A stretch of DNA of 64,000 bases, taken from NCBI GenBank assembly GCA_015178975.1, contig WHVD01000003.1, positions 1,426,001-1,490,000 on the forward strand, read 5' to 3'. Every line of letters begins with the position of its first letter. Positions within the stretch are counted from its first letter, which is position 1. The translations under genes and the position numbers were made by a program. Positions 1 to 11,878 of this stretch are shown here, in pieces. Below the pieces are notes generated by a model, which saw nothing but the letters and a program-made list of their open reading frames with translations, made no database searches and was not told where the DNA came from. Source of the stretch: Hysterangium stoloniferum. Taxonomy: Eukaryota > Basidiomycota > Agaricomycetes > Hysterangiales > Hysterangiaceae.

Positions 1-148
1 CCACAAGAGTCGATGTACCGCATACATAGGTCATTGAACTAATTATAAGTGTATAATAAAATAGAGAGAGAATAGAAATAATAAAGGAAATATAGTATGA
101 GCTCATCCAGACTATATTTCCTGAGTATATTTCACTGTACCTCTCACA
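1..148. mobile_element. LTR fragment, family D, cut by the left window edge
   Basis: This stretch matches the last part of the LTRs at 17,924-18,555 and 30,813-31,396, including the box around 'gtcgatgtaccgcatac'. It ends in CTCTCACA at 148, the same terminus as the complete family D copy. It appears to be inserted in a family E LTR that resumes at 149. The other end lies outside the window, so no target duplication can be checked. Confidence 0.7.
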
Positions 149-948
149 GGAAGGTTACGATTAGTTTGGAGGCCGTGAAATAACCAAGAGCAGGATTACA
201 AGAAAAGGAAATAGTCCGAGGGTTACAAGTATATATAGACATATGTGAAACATAGAGTAGAACAGATCATCATAATAAAAAGGGACGTATCAGAGTTTAA
301 CCAGATAGTATGAGTATATTTTGATGGGGGCGTAAATGGAGTTTGATCACCACGAAAGCATACATCAGCATCAGGGGTCTGATGGTTTCCGACATGGTGT
401 GAAGGGTATGCATATATCATGATTGGACTGTGGAATAATACATATATTATAGTATTTTATTATTTAGTTCTTACTCTTTTTCCCTAACTCTCTATATCTT
501 TCGAGCATACCCGTATTTCTTAGTTCGAAGTCTTGTGTATATCTATGGGCGCTCTCGGTGCTAAATATCAGACACACTTTAACCCAAGAACCACCACTCG
601 TAAGACACAAACTAGGTCTACTACGAGCGGTGATCAGGGTAACGTGTCAGCTACCACATAGGTAGCATTATCCGAACTACTGAATACTTCTGGCCTCGAA
701 CTGTAATAGTCGAGGCCTCCACTCGAACCATCGCACTCGTTGACTCCTTCGTCATCTTGTGCTCTTTCTCTCACTTTCTCTTATATTGCACCGAATAGGT
801 CAATATCCTCCTCTTCTACTCATTTCTTCGTATATAGAACGGTCTGAACTTCTACCACTCTTCACACATGGTGACTTGAACACTAACTTGAAACATCAAT
901 AGGTAGCGATAACCTAGGGGACCGTTGGGTTGTGACATGGTCGTAACA
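149..948. mobile_element. LTR fragment, family E, hosting a nested solo LTR
   Basis: Positions 149-397 and 867-948 match the second half of the family E LTR at 1,137-3,209, ending GTCGTAACA at 948. The middle (398-866) is a younger solo LTR. The fragment lies in the integrase region of the first Ty3/gypsy fossil. Its left part is hidden by the family D LTR and the window edge. Confidence 0.7.
398..866. mobile_element. Solo LTR, 469 bp, mosaic of modules L1 and R2
   Basis: It starts TGTGAAGGGTATGC and ends ACTCTTCACA, with a direct repeat CATGG at 393-397 and 867-871. The left half matches the family A LTRs (10,294-10,934 and 27,057-27,696), while the right half matches family C (6,767-7,168 and others). 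No internal region or second LTR is present. It reads as a solo LTR left by recombination, or a very short non-autonomous element. Confidence 0.85.
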
Positions 949-1242
949 ATCTGTAAGGGGAGACCATAGAGCTTCCATACATTGTCCCTATAGAGCCTGG
1001 CAATGCCTTCTGAAGTGATCTGGTCTGTAGTGGGTATGACATGAATCATTTTGCTAAGTCTATCCACCACTACCATGATGGCATGGTATCCTTGACTTTC
1101 TGGAAGTCCAGTAATCAGATCCATAGTGATGATTTCTGTTAAGAACTGGAAACTGACTAATGTTGGTGGACTGATGGGGACTGATTGGAAGGACTTGGCT
1201 TCAGCTTATGTGCTGCGCCCTCGCTATTGTCCGTCAGGTGTC

Positions 1243-2565
1243 TGTGATGTATCAGCATCATATCATAATATCCTCTTAATTTTCTGTGGATTATTTAATA
1301 TTCTTTCGAATTTATTGTATTTTTATTATATTTTTATTGTGAAATATAGGCTCTATTCCTTTTAACTTCGCATAATAATAGCATATATGAACTCATATTA
1401 TGCTATTATATCTTAGTTAATTTATTATAATTTTTAACTAATTATTTATATTTTATTTACTTAGTTATTACCTTTCGGCACCTTGTGCAGCCTAGTTTGC
1501 GCATTTTTGGAGTCATGTGACTTATTACATAAGCCTCCAGTGTCGGGATGTCACAAAGGTCACGAATGTGACCACCCGAGTCACACAAGTCACGAATGTG
1601 ACTACCCGAGTCACACAAGTCACGAACGTGACTACCCGAGTCATTATTAGGTTCCGCCGACTCATCGTTTGCTCCCGTCCCGGGACCGCGGCCTTGAACC
1701 TTCATGTTCAAGCAAGATGTTAGAACCCTTGTCTCAGAGAAGGGAATCACATGTTAAACAAAGGGTAAATAATGAGTAGAATGTGAGGTCATTATGATCT
1801 CACTAATGACCTCATAAACTAAATAGTTAGCTAATCATTGAGTTAGCAAAATGTATATAAGGAGGGCTAAGTTTCCAATAAAACCAATCTTATCTCACAC
1901 ACATTTGCAGCACAGCACTAGCTTATCTAATCATCCTAAGGACAATAATAGCCTTAGTCTGATACACTCACTGCAAGCACCTACACTTGCAGCATCTTGA
2001 ATCTTTGTCAGCAACTCTTGAACTTAGCTAATCATCTAAGTTCCCCAGCCTCACAGCTACCCTTTAGGCTTATTAATTAGATAATAAACCTAATAAGTAT
2101 CTAAGTATCCTTACTGAAATCCCTGCCAATACTAGATTATTCAAGGCCCAGCCCTAAGTTTATTGAATTAATCAAGTACAAGCACTCAGATAATCCAATA
2201 CATATTATTTTCTCTATTAATAAATTATTTAACACCTTGTTAAATAACTATTAATAGTTATAAATAAGCATACAAAAATCCGAAGCTCTTATATCAGGTC
2301 TCTGCCAAGTTACTGCGCATATATTCAGCTTCCAGCCCCTATTCTCAAGGAATAGTTCTTGTATTTGCTAAAAGAGTCATACACAGTTCTATTGAACCTT
2401 TCAATAATCAAAATAAGCATTGATTTGAGTTGTTTAAGCTTCATAGCGCAGCTCATTAATCTATCAGTATTTAAATTACTGGACCTTTGCTTGTTTTATT
2501 GTTGAAGCTCTGTGACACTATAGCATATATTGAGCTATCTAAGAGAATCCCCTGAATACATTACA
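1243..2565 (+). mobile_element. Solo LTR, family F, 1,323 bp
   Basis: It starts TGTGATGTATCAG and ends AATACATTACA, with target duplication GTGTC at 1,238-1,242 and 2,566-2,570, inserted in the family E LTR. A tandem array of a 30-bp unit containing GTCACGAATGTGAC lies at about 1,555-1,645, and a TATA-like TATATAAGG at 1,854. Orientation is taken from that TATA box. The termini and part of the right half resemble family G (25,148-26,664), so F and G are probably related. Confidence 0.88.
1854..1862 (+). promoter_or_regulatory. TATA-like element of the family F LTR
   Basis: TATATAAGG lies about 205 bp downstream of the GTCAC/GTGAC tandem block, matching the arrangement in the family G LTRs. 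It is a candidate LTR promoter by position and sequence only. Confidence 0.45.
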
Positions 2566-3848
2566 GTGTCCTTAAATTTCGGGCGGGCAAAGACTAGTCC
2601 CAACGAATACCTCTCGGTGAGAACTACCGATCAGAACCAAGGGATGAGTTGAGTGTCAGGCCAAGGGGTTGGGGACCGAAGATGGGCAAGCACATGTGAA
2701 GGCGGAAGGCGGAATTCTTAGTATGAGACTTCTGGAGGCGTAAGAGGGTATTCTGAGTTGATATTCTGATTGCCTAGTAACTACAACTACAGTGGGTTCA
2801 TATACTACAAGTAACAGGTGTCTAGAAAATACTAATGGGGAGAAAGGCGGAAAATGGTATTAACAATAAGCTTGACTAGGAACAGGAAGTTTATGATTAG
2901 TTCGGAGGCCGATGATAACTGAGAGCAGAACTACGGTAAAAGGAAATAGTTCGAGGACTACAAATATAGATAGACATATGTGAAACATAGGACAGAGCGG
3001 ATCATCATAATAAAGGGGACGTATCAGAGTTTAACCAGATAGTTTGAGTATGTTTTGACGTGGGCGTAAACGGGGTTTGATCACTGTGAAAGCATACGTC
3101 AGCATCGGGAGGCCGATGGTTTCCGATGTGGTGACTTGAACAGTAACTTGAATCGTCAATAAGTGGCGATAACCTTGGGGACTGATAGGGTTACGACACA
3201 GTCGTAACAATTTCCCAAATGTCCTTAGGAATCTGGGTTGGTACAAGCTTTCCAACAGGACTGGCAGGATAAGTCTTAGTTCTATTGCACCTATCACATC
3301 CTTTGGCATAAGATGCAACAAATCTAAAGATTCCTGGCCACCAGTAATTCCTGGAAACCAATTCTAAAGTTTTCCATCTGCCTGGGTGGCCACTGGTATG
3401 AGCATCATGATGCAGTTCAACAATCTGCCTTCTAAGTTCCATATCTCTTGGCACATAGACTTTCCCTCTGAAGAGAATGAGACCCTGTTCCTCTGCCCAT
3501 TCTGTGCCCTCAATCCCTTTACTTCCTGACTTTTTCAGTTCCTCTACTGCCTTGACTACAACTTCTTCCATATCCTTGGCCTGTCTGATTTTCTTCAGCA
3601 GATCTATCTCCTGACCTATTAACACAGCATGACCCTGCTTAAGAGCTTGGATCCTGAAATAAGAAGGCTTGAGAAGGGTAATATCTTCATTATCCCTCTT
3701 TCCTTTCCCATGATCAGGTCTTCTGGATAAAGCATCTGGTTTCAGGGAATTTTACCAGGCCTATAATGTAAGGTGAAGTCAAATCTGGACAAAAACAGGG
3801 ACCATTTAGCCTGCCTCCTATTTAGTTTTTTGGCAGACATAAAATACT

Positions 3849-5204
3849 CTAGATTTTGTGGTCTCTCCAGATTTGAAAGGTATGACTGCTCTCTTCAAGA
3901 TAATGCCTCCATTCATCCAAAGCTCTAATGATAGCCAGCATTTCCTTGTCATGGATTTCATAATTTCTTTCCACTTCATTCAGACTTTTAGATAAAAAGG
4001 CTACAGGGTGCCACTTGCCATCTGGTCCTTCCTGAGACAAGATAGCACCTGTTGCAAAGTCAGAACTATCTGCCTCTAACTTGTAGGGTTTGTTGTCATC
4101 AGGAAAGACAAGAATTGGAGATGAAGCGACCTTGTCCTTCAGGCCTTGAAAGGCTGCCTTTTCTTCCATAGTCCACTTCCATGCTGGATAAACCTTCTGT
4201 AGAAGTTGACAAAGCCTAGGAAGGATTGAATCTCCTTGACTGTGGTAGGTTCTGGCCATTTGGAGACACCTTCTATCTTCACTGGGTCCATGGAGATGCA
4301 GCCATGTGAAATGATAAGTCCAAGATATTCAATCTTTTCCTTTTCAAATTCATATTTTTCTACTTTCAAATAAAGTTTGTTTTTCTCCAATATTTCAAAG
4401 ACCTTTTTGACCACTTCTCTATGTTATTTCAGAGTGTTTGTGAAGATAAGAATATCATCCATGTAGACAATGTCAACTTGACCATCAATCAACTCTATGA
4501 ACAAGTCATTCATCATGGTCTGAAATGTAGCAGGACTATTGGTGAGACCAAAGAACATGACCAACGGTTCAAACAGTCCTCTGCTGGTTCTGAAAGCTGC
4601 CTTCCATTCATCTCCTTCCTTTATTCTGACATTGTTATAGCCATCTGACATCCAACTTAGTGAAGTATTTGGCTCCCTTTAACTTGCTGATAATATCAGA
4701 GATGAGTAGTAAAGGATAGGAGTTTTTGACTGTGATATCATTTAGCTTTCTGTAATCTTGGACCAATCTTAAAGAGCCATCCTTCTTCTTTATAAAGAAT
4801 ACTGGAGATGCCATAGGAGACTTGGAGGGTTGGATCCTTCCACTTTTAAGGTTCTCTCCTAAGAATTCATCCAATTCCTTCTGCTCATGTGGTGCTAAGG
4901 GATAGAGCTTGCTTCTACAAGGTTCTAATCCAGGCTTCAATTCAATGGCATGATCCCAGGGTTTCTTATTTGGCAATCTGTCAAAAGACTCTTTGGAGAA
5001 TATTCCCTTGAACTGGTGATAACATTTTGGGACTAGTTTCTCAAAAGTTTTTTTTCTGGTCTTGTTTATGAGACTCCTCTGCCAACTTCTGTGATACAGT
5101 AGAAGTAGCATTGATATTAGACTGAGGATAGATAATTGTAGCCCAGATCCTATCACTGTCTTCAACCCCTGACTGATCATCTTCCTCATCATCTTCATCT
5201 GCAT
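3849..5204 (-). pseudogene. Reverse transcriptase and RNase H part of gypsy fossil 1
   Basis: Reverse transcriptase signatures are present in order: the KKKDGSLRLVQDYRKLN stretch, the [15 protein letters not shown] stretch and the YMDDILIF active-site box. They are followed by the connection segment and an RNase H stretch (FATGAILSQEG, EVERNYEIHDKEMLAI). The segment belongs to the Ty3/gypsy class and is broken by a small number of changes. Confidence 0.85.
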
Positions 5205-5605
5205 CTTCTATGAGACTAGGAAGTTTCCTTCTAGACTCTGCTACCTTCCTTTGTCTACTTTTCTTAATTCTCCTAATCTGGAGAGAACATTCAGGTGGAC
5301 ACCTGGTCAAATCTACTTGTCCAGTTCTCCAATTGATTTCAGGGTTATGGTGAAAGAGCCAGGTATGTCCAATAATTGCAAATTTGTCTTTAAGGTCACA
5401 TACAGCAAAGAGTGCCTTTTCTGTATGATCTTTGAAGATCATTGTTAATTCTACTTCTTCATGGATAGAGCCTCCTTGGTTCAATGTCCCATCAACATTG
5501 TAGACAGGGATAGGTCTAGGGAGTTTAATTGTATTGAGATTGTGGTATTCTATAAATATTTTGTCCAAAAAGAAACCAGTAGCTCCACTGTCTAATAGTG
5601 CAGTT
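5205..5605 (-). pseudogene. Aspartic protease region of gypsy fossil 1
   Basis: The minus strand encodes a retropepsin-like segment (FIEYHNLN, PRPIPVYNVDG, GHTWLFHHNPEINW), typical of the stretch between gag and reverse transcriptase in basidiomycete gypsy elements. It is cut at 5,605 by a family B solo LTR with target duplication CAGTT. A short remainder lies between that LTR and the next one at 6,767. Confidence 0.7.
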
Positions 5606-6734
5606 TGTTAGGATACATACAGGGCAGGTCTCCAGAGAAACCCACGGAATATCTAGTAGGACTTGGCTTCAGCTTATAGGCTGCGCCCTCACTAGATCGT
5701 GTCGTCCAATTTCAGACAGGCAGATGAGAATCCCAGGGAGTCCGGGTGGGGGTCGTGGGTCGTGAGTTGTAAGTCGGAGGTCGTGGGTCGTGAGTCGAGA
5801 TTGGTGAGAGAGATAGATACACCGGAGCCCATGGGCTCTGACTAGTGTGAGCAGTGTGATTCAAGTAAGGGTTTAGAGCAGAAAATGTATTAGATTACTG
5901 GGGGGAATCTAAGCCGATTTTCTGACTGGATTGTATGTACAACATCTGCCAGTTTAAATAGACTGTGGAGTAAATGTCATACCAAATCCAGTAATAATGA
6001 AATGAAACGAGCAAAACATAAAACGGGGATAGTGTCAGGAGACAATATTAAGTTTTCCAATTTCACTTCTGACTCTCCTTAATATAGTTTCATAAGTAAA
6101 GACTGAAGGAGGCACCTTGTTGTTATCACATTTTCAAACTCCACTGTACCTTTAGTTAGTCACCCACTAGCCGAGGATTCCTTAGACTTTTCTCTTCAGA
6201 TTTCCTCTGCTAGGTAAGTAATATTGTATTCTACATGTATGTATTTAGACAGCTATAAACTCACTTCGGATTTCCTCTGCTAGTACCCCAACTCAGTCAT
6301 AGTGTGAGTTAGTGTGGTCTAGAGAGTTGCCCTTACAGATAGTAAACACCAAATTGATGTTAGGAACGGGATGGAACGGAGCGGAGTCCGAATAGTGACA
6401 AATCATAAACCATAATGGGAAATGGAGCGGAAGTGGAGTCCGAATCGTGACAGGTCATTTGACTAAAACGGGAACGGGGCTCGGTTAGAGAGGTGACGGG
6501 TTTTCTGAGTGGGGTCCAGTGACTGACGTACAGGACGAGGTCGGATATAGACAGAGATAGAGTCTGGTGGGTTTTCCAGTGACTGAAACAAAACGTAACA
6601 AAGATGGATGTAGATGAGTCTGACGTACAGAGTCCGGTGGGAATTCTGGTAAACTCATAATGGGTGTGTATAGGGCGTGGGTGCATATAAGTTACATAGT
6701 ACCCGGAGTCCGGGTGGGATTTCCAGTTATAACA
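5606..6734. mobile_element. Solo LTR, family B, 1,129 bp
   Basis: It starts TGTTAGGATAC and ends TTATAACA, with target duplication CAGTT at 5,601-5,605 and 6,735-6,739. It carries GGCTTCAGCTTATAGGCTGC near the left end and a short degenerate version of the GGTCGTAGGTTGTAAGTC repeat that is much expanded in the copy at 17,058. It is inserted in the protease region of gypsy fossil 1. Confidence 0.9.
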
Positions 6735-6766
6735 CAGTTACTGACATTCTAACTCCTATATCCAAG

Positions 6767-7168
6767 TGTGAGGAGTATGCTTTTACCACAGTTTCATTGT
6801 AGTAAAACACTCCTTTTATTTCATTTATATTTTACATATTTTACTCACATTTTCCTATCCTTTACATTCTTCGACTATTGCACCATTTCATTAGTTTGAA
6901 GCTCTGTGTATACTTGTGGGCGCTCTCAGCACCAAATAAGAACAGACACACTTTTACCTAAGCACCACCACTTGTAAGACATAAACTAGATCTACAGTGA
7001 GCAGTGATGTGGGTAACGTGTCAGCTATACATAGGTAACATTACCTGAGCTATCTAACACTTCTGGCCTTGAACTGTATCAGTCAGGGCCTCCACTCGAA
7101 TCATTCTTCCTCCCCTTCTACTCATTTCTTCATATATAGAATGGTCAGAACTTCCACCACTCTTCACA
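6767..7168. mobile_element. Solo LTR, family C, 402 bp (modules L2 and R2)
   Basis: It starts TGTGAGGAGTATGC and ends ACTCTTCACA, with target duplication CCAAG at 6,762-6,766 and 7,169-7,173. It is shorter than the other C copies (474-475 bp). It lies just beyond the family B LTR, in the same pro-pol part of gypsy fossil 1. Confidence 0.9.
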
Positions 7169-7384
7169 CCAAGGATCTGAGAACAATAGGAAGCTGGGTA
7201 GAGGTTTTGGGGTTGAGACTCCTGATATAAATTCTTTCAGGGGGATCTTCTGGAAAGAGTGTGGCTGACATGGGTTCCGAATTAATGTCTAGAGTTTCTG
7301 GTTGACTTGAAATGATTTCTTGGGGATCCTCTAATACACTAAATTTATTACTCCATTAGGACATGTCCTTCACCAATAGTGCCT

Positions 7385-8176
7385 TTAAAAACCCTCTTTC
7401 TGTCCACCCTGCTCCTTCTGCAATTCTTCCTTCATGTATGCCTTCAGGGCATCAAAGTCCATACTATTAATATCCATCTTTGAGTTGCATTGAGTGGCCT
7501 TATGTCCTGGCTTCCTGCACTTGAAACATATGAGAGGTCTGACAGCCTTCCATCCTGAATCAACTTCCATAGGTACAGCCTCAGATGGTTTAGCAGTCTG
7601 GGCTGTTTGGCTAGCCAGGATATTCTTCTGGGGTGTGGCTGGTTTATGGGATTTGGAAGACTGGCCAAAGTTTCTTCTGCTAACCTCCCTTTGTCTCCAC
7701 TGTCTGTCTAATTTGGTGGCCCATTCAAACCATTCTTTCAGGGTAGTAGGCATTTCTGGAAGAGCATATATCTTGTCAACCAATGCAGAGTTGAGTCCCT
7801 GTTCAAATTTCTCAATGAGGGCTGCATCATTGTACAATGTATCCTCTTTGAATTGTTTGAACTGAGAAATATACTCCTCAGCACTCTGTGATCCTTGTCT
7901 GAGTTGGTTCAGCTTATGCCTAGCTGTACTGGCAGGGTTGGGGTCTCCAAAGATCTGATTGAACTCCTCTACAAAGTTTTCCCATGAGTCAACACCCTTG
8001 TTGTTGTAATACTCTTTGACTTTGAGTTTGGCCCAAGGTTCAGCAGTGCCTACTTTCAAGATTTTGGCTGATGAGGTGGGTAGAGATGGCTGGAGATCTT
8101 TCAAAAGCTGCTGCATCTGAAGTATCTTTTGCTGCAGCTCTTGAATAGAAGGAGTAGAGGATGTGGGAGTATCCAT
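7385..8176 (-). pseudogene. Gag of gypsy fossil 1, with CCHC knuckle
   Basis: This is an open stretch whose first ATG is at 8,176. It carries a retrotransposon-gag domain (GVDSWENFVEEFNQIFGD, SAEEYISQFKQ) and, near the C-terminus, one CCHC zinc knuckle, CFKCRKPGHKATQC. This is the most intact part of the element. It begins immediately after about 250 bp of leader. Confidence 0.85.
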
Positions 8177-8792
8177 GGTATCTGTAAACAGGAAAAAAGA
8201 GGTGGGGTCCAATAGGGTAGGGTGTGCACTGATCTTCTCTCAGGAGTGTGTGTGAAAGAAAGCTAGCTACAAAAGTGCCCTTGGTCACACCTATCTACTT
8301 AAACTAAAAAAGACTATTTAATTATTTTACTGAACACCCAGTTGTCAGCTTTTTGAGCCTGATCCCAGAATCACAGGGTTGACTACCTGGATATTTTCTA
8401 GAGAACTGAAAGCTGTCTCAAAATGAGAACCAGCCCCAACAGTTGGTGTTCCCAAGTAAAAAGGTCACAACACACTATAAGATTTGTTGACAGTGCACAG
8501 AGCCTGAGAGGTTGATAGATGGAGGAATGAGGAATTGGATGTAGGGTGTTATTGGGAGAGAGAAAAAGGAGAATAGATTTGTTGAGAGAGAGAGAGAAGG
8601 ATAGAGAGATAGATGGTAAAGTTGTTTTTAAAGAGTTTCAATCTTCTGTTAGGGCAACACTAACAAGGCTACCAAACACAAGATAGAACACAGAAATAAA
8701 AGTGGAGAGGGGACAGCTCAATGACAGGGGAGATTACACTTGTTTTAGTGGGATTCCTAAGAGATTGAAACCAAAGACTAGCTATGTACATG

Positions 8793-8804
8793 CCCCTATT
8801 TATA
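8793..8804 (-). promoter_or_regulatory. TATA-like box upstream of gypsy fossil 1
   Basis: The minus strand reads TATAAATAGGGG about 45 bp downstream of the CG-dense block at 8,849-9,237 and about 600 bp before gag. It is placed where a U3 promoter would lie. Inference from sequence only. Confidence 0.4.
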
Positions 8805-8848
8805 CTATTTATTATTTATGAGAAATTAAGAGAAAGTGCATATATGCA

Positions 8849-9237
8849 CTGCTATTGAGCAAACTGGCGCTTCGGTGTCTGACCGGCGCCTCGGCGTTTG
8901 CGTCGGCGCCGATTTGTCTGCAGCGGCGGGGCGCACATCTGTGCACAGGGACGACTTTAGACACACAGTGCGAAGCACTGTGTGTCAACCAGACCATGGG
9001 CAGTGGCGGCCTTATGACGACGGCGGTTGCGGCGACCTCGCGACGACGACGGCTGCGACGGCCTTGCGACGACGGCGGATACGGCGACCTCGCGACGACG
9101 ACGGCTGAGACGGCCTTGCGACGACAACGGATACGGCCGTGCGACGACGGCGACAGCGGCGGCGACTTTGCGATGGCGGCGCGGCCTTTCGACGGTGGTG
9201 TGATTACGTAATCGCGTTCGCACCTGTATCTATGTGT
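8849..9237. repeat. CG-dense block with CGACGACGG-type repeats
   Basis: This island of about 390 bp of CG-rich sequence sits in AT-rich surroundings. It contains degenerate tandem CGACGACGGC units and lies between two copies of the 14-bp palindrome GTGCATATATGCAC (8,837-8,850 and about 9,240-9,253). Open frames on both strands follow the repeat periodicity and are not regarded as genes. Similar CG-dense blocks occur upstream of TATA boxes in LTR families F and G. Confidence 0.6.
8960..8986. other. Perfect 12-bp hairpin with GAA loop
   Basis: GACACACAGTGC, loop GAA, then GCACTGTGTGTC. The arms are perfectly complementary, unusual for the otherwise decayed surroundings. It lies inside the CG-dense block. 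Confidence 0.7.
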
Positions 9238-10293
9238 AGGTGCATATATGCACCTTATAAAATATAGAGAAAATATAGAAAAAATGTAGAAAAATATAAT
9301 AAACTTAAATGGAATATATTATATATATTGCCCTGACAGATACCCAACAACACACCTGCTTAATGATTTCCTTTTCCAGCCACTCTATCTCAGTTCTGTT
9401 CTAATGACATTCTATTATTCTTTGCATCACTTCACCATATCATTTGCCACCTCAGAATATTTATCTTTTTTCTGTTGTCTTGTATTTCTCTTAATCTTCT
9501 GTTACATATATTTCCCAATTTCCTTTGTTCTGTTAATATCAAATCTCTATTTTCAGCTCTGTGCTTCCATTTACTTTAGTATAAAACCCCATCATGTACA
9601 CTACTATCCTTCAGTTTGGATATTGACTCAGAATACCCATTTAGAATCCCTCTCTATACTTAGAAGTGTATGCAATAATACCTTCATTTACCTTTTAAGT
9701 GTTGTTTATATTGCTTAATCCTTTTGCTAGTGTCTGGCCAGACTGAGACTTATGACCCTTTTTGACCTTAGCCTCCTATCCTGAAACATACTTTCTTGCT
9801 TGTTTCAAAGTATCAGAGCATCTGACAGTTTTGTGTGAGGGCACAACACATTGTTGAAGCCAAGTTCTACTTGATTTTAGAACTGGAGTTGCTTGTTAAG
9901 TATATAATGACCTTTTAGTTCCCCATTTTCCCTTTTCCCATATTGTCCCACTCTTAACACTTACACTTTGGTATAACTTTTTGTCATTCAGTTGTTTCAT
10001 TCCACATTGCACTTCTATTCTTTCAACATTAGTCTTTTTATACTGTCAGGGCTCCCCATTTGTTTGAACATATATTCTATTTCTATCTTCCCATACCATA
10101 TACCTTTTGATATTGATTTCTTTAGTATAAAGCATAAACCACCCATCCCCAATTTGAATATTGACTTTAGAATTTCCCTTATTGTCCTTCAAGCTTACAT
10201 GGTAATAAACTTTAGCTCTGGAGTATTGTGTTGGACTGCTATAACTCTGCTCTAAGTCATTGGCCTCACTGTGTGAGAGCTACTGCGAAATAT

Positions 10294-10934
10294 TGTGAAG
10301 AGTCGATAGATTCTGACCACTCGATGTACGAAGAATAGTATTTATTCAACTACTATTATTAAGTATTGACCATCCAGTACAATACTGTGGATTACTAGAC
10401 TGATAGTACTAGTAGAGAGATGCACTACACATTACAAGAGCAACTGTACAGTTGCTTGTGATGACGAGGACAAGAGAAAAGAAGAGTTGACCTTTACGGT
10501 ACAACTTGTAGCTAGAAGTAAGAAAGATAGTCAGCGAAAGACTGAATATCAGAGGTAGAGATATAGTAGTGTGAATCGACTATAGTGTCAATGAGTGCAA
10601 AGACTTGAGAGTGGGACTCGACCTTTGCGGTTTGAGTCCAAAGATTATTAGTATGCAAGAAGTCACTACCTTTATAGGTAGCTGAGACGTTACCCTTGAC
10701 ATCTCTCACTATTCGATGTCTTGGTCGTTACGAGGTGGTGTCTGCTGGGTAAAAAGGTGTCTGTCATTTGGCACCAAGAGCGCCCATAGATATACACAAG
10801 ACTTTGAACTAAGAAATATGGGTATGCTCGAAAGATATAGAGAGTTAAAGAAAAGAAACGAAAACTAGATAATAAAGTACTATAATATGTATATTATTCC
10901 ACAGTCCAATCATGATATATGCATACCCTTCACA
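10294..10934. mobile_element. Solo LTR, family A, 641 bp (modules L1 and R1)
   Basis: It starts TGTGAAGAGTCGATAG and ends GCATACCCTTCACA, with target duplication AATAT at 10,289-10,293 and 10,935-10,939, inserted in the family D LTR. The copy at 27,057-27,696 is the same family in the opposite orientation and nearly the same length (640 bp). Confidence 0.9.
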
Positions 10935-11079
10935 AATATATTCCAAAATATAGCCTGGACAGGCCCACACTATATTTTGACTATTATTTCTATTTCTCTC
11001 TATTTTATCTATTTTATCATATGCATATATTAGTTCAATGATCTATGTACTCCTATGGTACATAGACTCTTGTGGGTAC

Positions 11080-11878
11080 TGTTATGACCGGAATTCCCGC
11101 CAGACTCTGGGCACTAACTTATATGCACCCACACCCTATATGCACCAATTGTCAGTTTACCGGAATTCCTGCCAGACTCTGTATGTCAGACTTGTCCACA
11201 CTCAACTTCGTTACTTCATGTATCAGTCACTGGAATACCTGCCGGACTCCGTCCCTGTCTATGTCTGACTCTGTCCCACGCATCAGTCCCTGCTCAGAAA
11301 ACCCGTCATCCCTCTAACTGAGCCCCATTCCCATTATAGTCAAATGACCTGTCACAATTTGGACTCCACTCCCGCTCTGTTCCCATTATGGTTTTATGAC
11401 CTGTCACAATTTGGACTCCACTCTGTTCCATCCTATTCCTAATACCAAGTCTGGTGTTTACTTATCTTGTTTTATGTTTGTTAGTTTCGTTTTCATTATT
11501 ACTGGATTTGGTATGTTATTCATTCCACAGTCTATATAGTCTGGCAGATGTTGTGCATACAATCCAGTCAGAAAATCAGCTTAGATTCTCCAGTAATCTT
11601 AGTACATTTTCTGCTCTAAATTCCTCTTTGAAGTACACCGCTCTCACTAGTCGGAGCCCACAGGCTCCAATGCATCTATCACTCGACCTCTGACTTATCT
11701 ATCTAAACTCCCTGACCTCTTGACCCATGACCTCCACCTGGACTCTCCAGGATTCTTATCCACCCATTTGAAATTTGACAAGACAATCTCACAAGGGCGC
11801 AGCCTATAAGCTGAAGCCAAGTCCTACTGGCTTTCCTACAGGTTTCTCCAGAAACCCTCCATGTACGCACTCTTAACA
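11080..11878. mobile_element. Solo LTR, family B, about 799 bp
   Basis: It starts TGTTATGACCGGAATTCC and ends CACTCTTAACA, the inverse of the copies at 5,606 and 17,058. It is shorter because the internal repeat is nearly absent. The flanks GGTAC and GGCAT could be a decayed 5-bp duplication, but this is not certain. It is nested in the family D LTR. Confidence 0.8.

Larger units (their letters stand above)
1137..3209. mobile_element. Solo LTR, family E (745 bp plus a nested LTR)
   Basis: It starts TGTTAAGAACTG and ends CAGTCGTAACA. The 5-bp repeat ATTTC lies at 1,132-1,136 and 3,210-3,214. Subtracting the nested 1,243-2,565 element and its duplication leaves 745 bp, close to the 738 bp of the copy at 16,658-19,107. 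Near its left end it carries the motif GGCTTCAGCTTATGTGCTGC, shared with family B and with the chromovirus LTR. It splits the integrase of gypsy fossil 1. Confidence 0.9.
949..3625 (-). pseudogene. Integrase part of gypsy fossil 1 (interrupted by an LTR)
   Basis: The zinc-binding HHCC region is visible near 3.25-3.45 kb, with the stretches YWWPGI and CDRCNRTK. The start of the catalytic core (DLITGLPESQG, VVVDRLSKM) is near 1.05-1.12 kb. The two parts are separated by the family E LTR at 1,137-3,209. The rest of the core is lost under LTR fragments to the left. This is a fossil with no expectation of function. Confidence 0.8.
949..8212 (-). mobile_element. Ty3/gypsy retrotransposon fossil 1 (gag to integrase)
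   Basis: A degraded Ty3/gypsy element reads right to left. Its parts are gag at about 7.4-8.2 kb, protease at about 5.2-5.6 kb, reverse transcriptase at about 4.4-5.0 kb, RNase H at about 3.85-4.2 kb and integrase at about 3.6-3.2 kb, resuming at about 1.1-0.95 kb. The order fits the Ty3/gypsy group. It is broken in several places and also interrupted by solo LTRs at 1,137-3,209, 5,606-6,734 and 6,767-7,168, each with its own target duplication. The downstream end is replaced by LTR fragments at the window edge. It is clearly older than the LTRs inside it. Confidence 0.85.
8213..10271 (-). mobile_element. Leader and probable 5' LTR region of gypsy fossil 1
   Basis: This 2-kb AT-rich stretch lies upstream of gag on the minus strand. 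It holds a TATA-like box at 8,793-8,804 (minus), a CG-dense block at 8,849-9,237 and, further right, low-complexity AT-rich sequence with two loosely similar 500-bp halves around 9.4-9.7 and 10.0-10.2 kb. The LTR edges could not be fixed. No convincing gene was seen in 9,240-10,271. Confidence 0.5.

Noticed and set aside
8836-9223. Three overlapping open frames rich in Arg, Thr and Ala
   Set aside because: They are produced by CGACGACGG repeats in a CG-dense block, are open on both strands, and have no domain.
9404-10255. Two plus-strand open frames rich in Phe, Ile, Ser and Tyr
   Set aside because: AT-rich low-complexity sequence with no domain, lying within the LTR/leader area of gypsy fossil 1.
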